The notes under the pieces are model-generated. The model had not been told where the DNA came from. It ran no database searches and saw only the letters and a list, made by a program, of their open reading frames with translations. Shown piece by piece: positions 15,522 through 20,702 of a stretch of 20,702 bases of DNA. Numbering within the stretch: the first letter of the stretch is position 1; each line of letters opens with the position of its first letter. The stretch comes from JAUIGE01 sp045106685 (GTDB taxonomy: Bacteria; Bacteroidota; Bacteroidia; J057), in contig JBGCFB010000237.1 in the NCBI GenBank assembly GCA_045106685.1, positions 1 through 20,702 on the forward strand. Direction: 5' to 3'. A program made the position numbers and the translations under genes.

Positions 15522-16121
15522 CTACTTATTCCGTCTTTTCGAATGAATCCTCCCCTTAAGACGACTGAAAGATTTAGGGGTAATTCCGAGGTATGACGCG
15601 ATATGATACTCGGGTATTCTATTGACTAGCAGGGGATATTTTTTTATAAATTCTAAATATCGCTCTTCAGGATTGTGGAGGATAAAAGACGAGATAATAT
15701 CATGGGCATTGGTATATCGCTCTTCCAAAATTTTCCTAACAATAAGATTCATTTTAGGCAGTACTTTATATATCTCTTCCAACTCATCAAAGGTTATCAT
15801 CAGGCACACCGTATCCTCGACTGTTTCCATGATTTGATTGGAAGGTCTCTGCATCATAAAGCTGCCAAAGGCTGTACAAAAGAGATTTTCATGAAAGAAA
15901 AAACAGTTTCTTTCTACGTCTCCTTTTACATAATAAAGTCTCAAGCAACCCGAAATGATAAAGTACATTTTGTCGCAGGTTTCGCCCATATCCAGCAAAC
16001 GTGTCTTCTTAGGAATTTTTAGCACTTTCGCTTTTTGCACAATAGCACCTAGCTCTTCTTGGCTGATTGGCACAAAAGCATTAAATACCTCAACAATAGA
16101 TTGCAACGGAAGCTGATTCAT
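15522..16121 (-). CDS. Crp/Fnr-family transcriptional regulator
   Basis: The 199-residue protein has a cyclic-nucleotide-binding-type beta-roll (about 20-115; MYFIISGCLRLYY at 52-64 is the core), a long dimer helix (about 118-145) and a short C-terminal winged HTH (EYHIASYLGITPKSFSRLKGRI, 171-192). This compact HTH is typical of Bacteroidota Crp-like regulators. In the phosphate-binding cassette, where E. coli CRP has an Arg-Ser pair for cAMP, the sequence reads QRPSNQIMET; I align the Arg position with a Ser, so classical cAMP binding is doubtful. No iron-sulfur or haem ligand cluster is seen. The gene is monocistronic, with its own terminator downstream, and is divergent from the 1290-residue adhesin-like gene, whose promoter region it shares; it could regulate itself or that gene, but no operator is recognisable. 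Confidence 0.9.
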   Translation of the reverse strand: MNQLPLQSIVEVFNAFVPISQEELGAIVQKAKVLKIPKKTRLLDMGETCDKMYFIISGCLRLYYVKGDVERNCFFFHENLFCTAFGSFMMQRPSNQIMETVEDTVCLMITFDELEEIYKVLPKMNLIVRKILEERYTNAHDIISSFILHNPEERYLEFIKKYPLLVNRIPEYHIASYLGITPKSFSRLKGRIHSKRRNK

Positions 16122-16502
16122 TTTTTCAAAGTATTAGAATTGAAGAAATTCCTAAAAGCCATATCATTCATCTCACTGATGCTTAAATCTACAAAATCAT
16201 AAGGTTTAAAACGTGCCACTGTAGGCGATCTTTTTATTTCCTAACTTTTAGGGGAGATGTCACCACAAGTTATGATCTCTCACTTTTATCAAAAGACCCT
16301 TTTTAAGCAAAAAACGCATTGAGCTTATAAGGAAAAAAGCAGGGTAATACTTTTTATGTGAAAAAGGCGTACATTTACTGAGCGACCCTTGCCGCAACTT
16401 CACGAGAAAAGTAATTTAGAAAGCACAAAATGTTTGGTGACTGAAAAGTCGTCGGATATTTTTATTTTTTTGTTTTAGATTCAGGTAGAAATTCTTGCTC
16501 TT
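16122..16502. other. Divergent intergenic region between the Crp/Fnr gene and the adhesin-like gene
   Basis: No open frame of note and no RNA gene is visible in these 381 bp. Both flanking genes must be transcribed out of it. I find no exact TAnnTTTG element; the nearest for the plus-strand gene is a T-rich TATTTTTTTG at about 16463-16472. A small GACT-GAAA-AGTC hairpin lies near 16440. Confidence 0.5.
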
Positions 16503-19500
16503 ATGATTCTTCGTTACTTGACGTGGAGTGGCATGTTATGTCTCTTCCTTATTTTTTCGTCCCAGCAGTCCAAAGCTACCCATGCGATGGGTGCAGAAAT
16601 TACCTACGACTGCGTTAGTGGAAATACCTACGAATTCACACTTCGCTTTTATCGCGATTGTGAAGGCATTACGCCTCTCAGCAGTGTGCCATTGACCTTC
16701 AACTCTGCCAGTTGTAACCAAAGCTTCACTAGGAATGCAGTAAAGGAACCCGGGTACCCAATCGAGGTATCACCGCTTTGTCCTTTGCAATTGCCCAATA
16801 GTGAATGTAACTCCGGAGGAACACTCCCAGGCGTTCAGGAATATGTCTACAAGGTTTCTGTCACCCTTCCCGCAGCCTGTCGCGACTGGAAGATTGGCTT
16901 TAGTGAAGGCTATCGCAATGCCTCAATCACAACTATTGACAAACCTGGATCGACCTATTTATATGTTGAATCGACATTGAATAATGTAGATGCACCCTGC
17001 AATAGTTCGCCTGATTTCACCAATATTCCGACTCCGTTTATTTGTAGAAATCAGCCATATCAATACAATCACGGTGCTATTGATCCTGAAGGTGACTCAT
17101 TAGCATATTCGCTTGCTGATGTACTAAACGCCAGCGGATCTGCGGCCACTTATCTAAGTACTTTCAGCGGACAGAATCCTGTCAGCTCAACTCTAGCAGT
17201 CACGTTGGACCCCAATAACGGCAACCTTAGCATGACGCCGACCCAAATTCAAGTTGGGGTTATGGCTGTTGTTGTAAAGGAATACCGAAACGGTGTACTG
17301 ATCGGTAGCATTATGCGTGACATGCAAGTTACCGTGCTGGCCTGTAATAATACTCCACCAGCAATCCAGCCTCTTACGAACCTCGTAGGCGCGACTTCGC
17401 TAGGCCCACTCAAAGTTGAGGTTTGTCCGGGAACACCCGTTAGCTTCACGGTTCCAGGACTTGATGTAGACAATAATAATCTTACCCTTAGCTGGAATGG
17501 CGGAATCGCCGGAGCTACTTTCGGCTTTTTCTCTGGTACAAATGGAAGCGTCAATGGAACCTTCAATTGGACTCCCGGTGCTGGTTCTATTGGTAAAAAT
17601 GTGTTTGTTGTAACGATTACAGATGATGCCTGTCCGATCGTTGGAACACAAGCCCTTGCCATCGAGATTGATGTAATCGGAGGGACTAATGCTGGTCCTG
17701 ACCAAACGATTTGTCCAGGTGGCGCGAACAGCTCAGCATTTCTAAAAGCCTCAGGCGGCAGTACATTTAACTGGCGAGTCATAAGCGGCACACCTAATAG
17801 CTTGAGCTGCACCACTTGTCCTAACCCTCTTGCTTCCCCGATTCAAACGACTACATATGAGGTAACAAGTAATTTTCCTTGCAAGCCCAAAGACACCGTC
17901 GTCGTTAACACGAATTTTGCCTATAATCTCAATACGTCAAGAGATACAACCTTATGTAGCGCAGGAGCAACCGTCAACCTTTCCGCTACGCCTGATGTGC
18001 CTGGATTTTACACCTACTTCTGGTCACCTTCCGGAACCTTGAATCAAAGCACAACAAATAATGTTACGGCGAATCCTACTGCCCCTACGACATATGTAGT
18101 TGAAGCAACAGACCTGAATGGTTGCAAAGTGATCGATTCGATACGTGTTGATCTTTCAAATAATCTTCTTGCCGCTTTCCCTAGCTCATCTGCTACTCAA
18201 TATTGTGCTGGAGAACCCATCACGCTATTTGCCAATGTTGCTGGAGGCGATTGCAATAGTTATACCGCGCAAAACATCCCGTTTAGCCCGACAGGAGGAA
18301 CAGGAACTGTGGTAACGCTTGGAGATGACGCTGTAAGCGGCGCACTTTCTATTGGATTCGACTTTGAATTTTACTGCAATACATATCAGAATATTTACAT
18401 TGGGTCAAATGGCTGGGTGTCGTTCACCTCGTGGCCGGATGCGTACTATGATAATGACCCCATTCCTACCTCAACTCAGGTAAATAACATGATAGCTTTG
18501 GCCTGGGATGACCTGGACCCAAGTTCAGGTGGCAGCATTGAATACTTCACTACGGGTACTGCTCCTAACAGAAAGCTGATCGTCAACTTCCTGAATATCC
18601 AACATTACAATTGCAATAGTTGCCTTGTAACATCTCAACTCGTTCTGGAAGAAGGCTCCAATTCGATAGAGCTGCATAATACACGTATAGATTCGGATGG
18701 CAACAATGCCACCATCACTCAGGGAATAGAGAACTCAACGGGAACACGCGGAGTGTTTGTTCCAGGCAGAAATTCGAGTAACTGGACTGCAAATGCTGAG
18801 TCGTGGCGCTTTTCGCGCGCAGCGACTCCTGGTACATATAATGTATCCTGGCAATCGCCATTGGGCGCCGAGATAGGCACAAGTGATCCATTGATTGTTT
18901 ATCCGAATCAGCCTACCACGTATTATGCCGTCGTTTCTGATTTGAGCGGAACCTGTGTCACCACAGCGACGCTTCCTGTAAACGTAGCGTATGTGGATGC
19001 CGGACCTACCCGCATCATCCAGATCGGAGACTCAGCCAATATCGATGCAACGTACTTTGGCCCGCCTGCCCAAAATGATCCTAACCTCTATACGCTAACC
19101 ACCATCCCTTACAGTTGGACCGCAGGTAGCGGGACCGACCTTTCGGGTTCATTGGGGAATAACGGCGTTCTCACTAATCGAAATATTGGATTTTCATTCG
19201 ATTTTTATGGAAATACCTTCACGCGTTTCAACCTATCAGCTGATGGCTGGATATCGTTTTCTTCTACAGGAAGTAACCAATATGATGAAGCTATCCCCAA
19301 TACTAATCAGCCTAACAACCTGATTGCATTTGCCTGGGATAACCTCAACAACAATAATAGAACAGACATTTATCATTTTACTACAGGAACTGCTCCCAAT
19401 CGTAAAATGGTCCTGAGTTTTGTCGATGCTTACCACTATGGCTCAAGTAGCAAGAAAGTTACCGTACAACTAGTCCTATATGAAACCACCAATGTTATTG

Positions 19501-20375
19501 AATTTCACGCAGATGAAATCACCAATGACGGATCGGGTACGCTTCCTCAAATGACCTTGGGAATCGAAAACTCTAATGGAACGCATGGCATAGGAGTTCC
19601 GGGAAAGAATTATGCTAATAATTGGACTGCGAATAATCAGGCATGGCGCTTTACGCCGCCGACCGTAGGCCTAACATATAGCTGGAACAACGGAGGAACG
19701 CTCAATACGACGAGTCAGGAAGACCCAAGAGCTTCGCCTCCTGTCGATACCTGGTATACACTTACTGTCGATAATGGTCCTTGCTTGCTTGTAGATTCCG
19801 TACAGGTAATCGTCACACCACTTCCTGTCACGCTTACCGATTTCTCAGGTGAGCGGTTCGAAGATTTTGTTTTACTAAACTGGGAAACAGAAAGTGAAAT
19901 CAGCTTTGCAGGATTTTCAATCGAACGTTCTGTAAATGGTATGGATTTTGAAGAAGTAGGTTATGTTGGTGCAAAAGGTGAAGCCGCCAACTATGAGTTC
20001 CTTGACACAGACCCTCGCTGGGGCACACAGTTTTACAGATTGAAAATGATCGATCTGGATGGAAAGTTTAGTCTTTCCAATGTGATTGAAATCCATATTC
20101 CGTATCCTGAGTATGTTTCTTTGGACAAAATGTATCCAAATCCCAGCAAGGACGTTTTTAACTTTAGAATTTATTCTCCGAAAGCCTCAAGTAATGTTCG
20201 ACTCACCATGATTGATATGCATGGCAAAGTCGTCCAAAGACAAGAGAAGCTGATCGAAGGACAAGGTGTTCATCGCCTTGAAGCAAATATGAGTCACTAT
20301 CCGCCAGGAATCTACATCTACATTCTGGAAGCAGATGGAAAGCGCTTTAGTGGCAAAGCAAGTTTGGTTAAGTAG
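16503..20375 (+). CDS. Large adhesin-like surface protein, T9SS type A sorted, with a duplicated beta domain
   Basis: The 1290-residue product has a Sec signal peptide (about 1-25). The N-terminal HAMGAEITYDCVSGNTYEFTLRFYRDCEG (27-55) is the opening of a domain common at the start of giant Bacteroidota gliding/adhesion-type proteins. Residues 180-280 and 300-390 contain cadherin-like or Ig-like sheets (DPEGDSLAYSL, DVDNNNLTLSW). About 395-550 holds PKD/Ig-like modules with paired Cys. Two related domains follow at about 588-772 and 864-1052; they share F.F.FY.NTY, the GWxSF core, NN.IA.AWD, FTTGTAPNRK, QLVL, GIENS.GT.G, VPG and NWTAN...WRF. An FN3-like domain (about 1105-1198) precedes the sorting domain (1206-1290: MYPNPSKDVFNF, MIDMHGKVVQR, YPPGIYIYIL). 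High Asn, Thr and Ser content fits a surface protein. Two terminators follow. A specific ligand cannot be assigned. Confidence 0.9.
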   Translation: MILRYLTWSGMLCLFLIFSSQQSKATHAMGAEITYDCVSGNTYEFTLRFYRDCEGITPLSSVPLTFNSASCNQSFTRNAVKEPGYPIEVSPLCPLQLPNSECNSGGTLPGVQEYVYKVSVTLPAACRDWKIGFSEGYRNASITTIDKPGSTYLYVESTLNNVDAPCNSSPDFTNIPTPFICRNQPYQYNHGAIDPEGDSLAYSLADVLNASGSAATYLSTFSGQNPVSSTLAVTLDPNNGNLSMTPTQIQVGVMAVVVKEYRNGVLIGSIMRDMQVTVLACNNTPPAIQPLTNLVGATSLGPLKVEVCPGTPVSFTVPGLDVDNNNLTLSWNGGIAGATFGFFSGTNGSVNGTFNWTPGAGSIGKNVFVVTITDDACPIVGTQALAIEIDVIGGTNAGPDQTICPGGANSSAFLKASGGSTFNWRVISGTPNSLSCTTCPNPLASPIQTTTYEVTSNFPCKPKDTVVVNTNFAYNLNTSRDTTLCSAGATVNLSATPDVPGFYTYFWSPSGTLNQSTTNNVTANPTAPTTYVVEATDLNGCKVIDSIRVDLSNNLLAAFPSSSATQYCAGEPITLFANVAGGDCNSYTAQNIPFSPTGGTGTVVTLGDDAVSGALSIGFDFEFYCNTYQNIYIGSNGWVSFTSWPDAYYDNDPIPTSTQVNNMIALAWDDLDPSSGGSIEYFTTGTAPNRKLIVNFLNIQHYNCNSCLVTSQLVLEEGSNSIELHNTRIDSDGNNATITQGIENSTGTRGVFVPGRNSSNWTANAESWRFSRAATPGTYNVSWQSPLGAEIGTSDPLIVYPNQPTTYYAVVSDLSGTCVTTATLPVNVAYVDAGPTRIIQIGDSANIDATYFGPPAQNDPNLYTLTTIPYSWTAGSGTDLSGSLGNNGVLTNRNIGFSFDFYGNTFTRFNLSADGWISFSSTGSNQYDEAIPNTNQPNNLIAFAWDNLNNNNRTDIYHFTTGTAPNRKMVLSFVDAYHYGSSSKKVTVQLVLYETTNVIEFHADEITNDGSGTLPQMTLGIENSNGTHGIGVPGKNYANNWTANNQAWRFTPPTVGLTYSWNNGGTLNTTSQEDPRASPPVDTWYTLTVDNGPCLLVDSVQVIVTPLPVTLTDFSGERFEDFVLLNWETESEISFAGFSIERSVNGMDFEEVGYVGAKGEAANYEFLDTDPRWGTQFYRLKMIDLDGKFSLSNVIEIHIPYPEYVSLDKMYPNPSKDVFNFRIYSPKASSNVRLTMIDMHGKVVQRQEKLIEGQGVHRLEANMSHYPPGIYIYILEADGKRFSGKASLVK

Positions 20376-20391
20376 AGTGTTGTTACGCCAG

Positions 20392-20424
20392 CCCCTTCAT
20401 GCAATGCATGAGGGGGTTTGCATT
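20392..20424 (+). terminator. Hairpin terminator after the adhesin-like gene
   Basis: CCCCTTCATGC (20392-20402), loop AAT, GCATGAGGGGG (20406-20416) with a single G-T wobble, followed by TTTGCATTTT. It starts 17 bp after the stop codon. Confidence 0.8.
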
Positions 20425-20470
20425 TTAAAAGGCTCGCTATTTGGTACTTGCTGCTCGATACTAAAAATTC

Positions 20471-20505
20471 AAACCGCTACCAGCGATCTGCTAGTAGCGG
20501 TTTTT
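20471..20505 (+). terminator. Second, perfect-stem Rho-independent terminator
   Basis: AAACCGCTAC (20471-20480) pairs with GTAGCGGTTT (20494-20503), 10 bp without mismatch, 13-nt loop, running into a TTTTT tract. The A-rich left flank could make it work on the minus strand as well. Confidence 0.85.
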
Positions 20506-20506
20506 C

Positions 20507-20550
20507 TATTGCAGATTGATGATTGCAGATTAGCGATTGGGGATTTTTTT
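20507..20550. repeat. Heptanucleotide array, GATTNNN type, copy 1
   Basis: 7-mers TATTGCA, GATTGAT, GATTGCA, GATTAGC, GATTGGG, GATTTTT in a row. Matches the 44-bp stretch at 20647-20690 with only a few differences, offset by exactly 140 bp. Confidence 0.85.
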
Positions 20551-20570
20551 AAAAAGCGAACAGCAAGGAT

Positions 20571-20644
20571 TTTTAGGTTCTAGGCCCAAAGCGTTATGCC
20601 CGATGTAAAAACCTAGAACTTTGAACCTAAAGCCTCGAACCTGT
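20571..20644. repeat. Heptanucleotide array, AACCTNN type, with an inverted left arm
   Basis: Right arm 7-mers: AACCTAG, AACTTTG, AACCTAA, AGCCTCG, AACCTGT (20610-20644). Left arm TTTTAGG, TTCTAGG (20571-20584) is the same motif inverted: GTTCTAGG (20577-20584) is the exact complement of CCTAGAAC (20612-20619), and TTTAGGTTC (20572-20580) of GAACCTAAA (20623-20631). Confidence 0.75.
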
Positions 20645-20646
20645 TT

Positions 20647-20690
20647 TATTGCAGATTGGTGATTGCAGATTAGTGATTGGAGATTTTTTT
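20647..20690. repeat. Heptanucleotide array, GATTNNN type, copy 2
   Basis: 7-mers TATTGCA, GATTGGT, GATTGCA, GATTAGT, GATTGGA, GATTTTT. Second flank of the composite block with 20507-20550; the window ends 12 bp later, so any gene beyond is not visible. Confidence 0.85.
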
Positions 20691-20702
20691 GAAAAAAATC
20701 GA

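Noticed and set aside
1261..16121. A cAMP circuit linking the cyclase at 1261-4599 with the Crp/Fnr regulator at 15522-16121
   Set aside because: They lie more than 10 kb apart in separate transcripts, the regulator seems to lack the cAMP-binding Arg, and the cyclase substrate is unclear.
16122..16502. Small RNA or operator in the divergent region
   Set aside because: Only short, weak inverted repeats are seen and no convincing promoter or terminator pair delimits a transcript.
17249..17815. Minus-strand open frame of 188 codons inside the adhesin-like gene
   Set aside because: It is a shadow of the plus-strand coding frame, with no start context or domain features.

Overview
The window looks like a chromosomal segment of a member of the Bacteroidota, probably an environmental one (Saprospiria or Cytophagia type; rank not resolved). 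The evidence is four large secreted proteins, three or more with a clear type IX secretion system (T9SS) C-terminal sorting domain, a 7TMR-DISM hybrid histidine kinase, the bacillithiol enzyme BshB1, a Crp/Fnr regulator with the short HTH tail typical of the phylum, and one promoter with a TAnnTTTG -7 element. I see no rRNA, tRNA, insertion sequence, phage gene or CRISPR array.

Layout. Bases 1-6890 are all on the minus strand: a BNR/Asp-box lipoprotein broken by an in-frame TAA and cut by the window edge; a 1112-residue sensor kinase-receiver-nucleotide cyclase; an overlapping degenerate 3-hydroxyacyl-CoA dehydrogenase; an RluE-type pseudouridine synthase; and an Esterase-D-like hydrolase. 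Bases 7272-10506 are a tightly overlapping plus-strand operon: T9SS cargo protein, BshB1 deacetylase, HxpB-like HAD phosphatase. Bases 10939-16121 are minus again: two T9SS cargo proteins (one with a lipase-like domain) and a Crp-family regulator. Bases 16503-20375 encode a 1290-residue adhesin-like T9SS cargo, followed by two terminators and a repeat block.

The most unusual content is between the genes. There are two kinds of repeat. The first is a family of hairpin repeats: a short KCTTC-RYT leader followed by a self-complementary arm whose sequence differs from copy to copy while the pairing is kept. These occur as short units (often exactly 27 bp) and long units (67-74 bp), in clusters at 6981-7245 and 10511-10936; the second cluster holds five long units at an exact 74-bp period. 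The second kind is degenerate heptanucleotide-period arrays of three sequence types (GATTNNN, TNYTGGC, AACCTNN). One sits at or just before the start codon of each of three minus-strand genes, and in the rluE-like gene it is translated as a seven-residue repeat.

The other point of biological interest is the hybrid cyclase. It keeps metal-binding and transition-state residues but has Gln and Gly at the two positions that normally select ATP, so its nucleotide product is uncertain.
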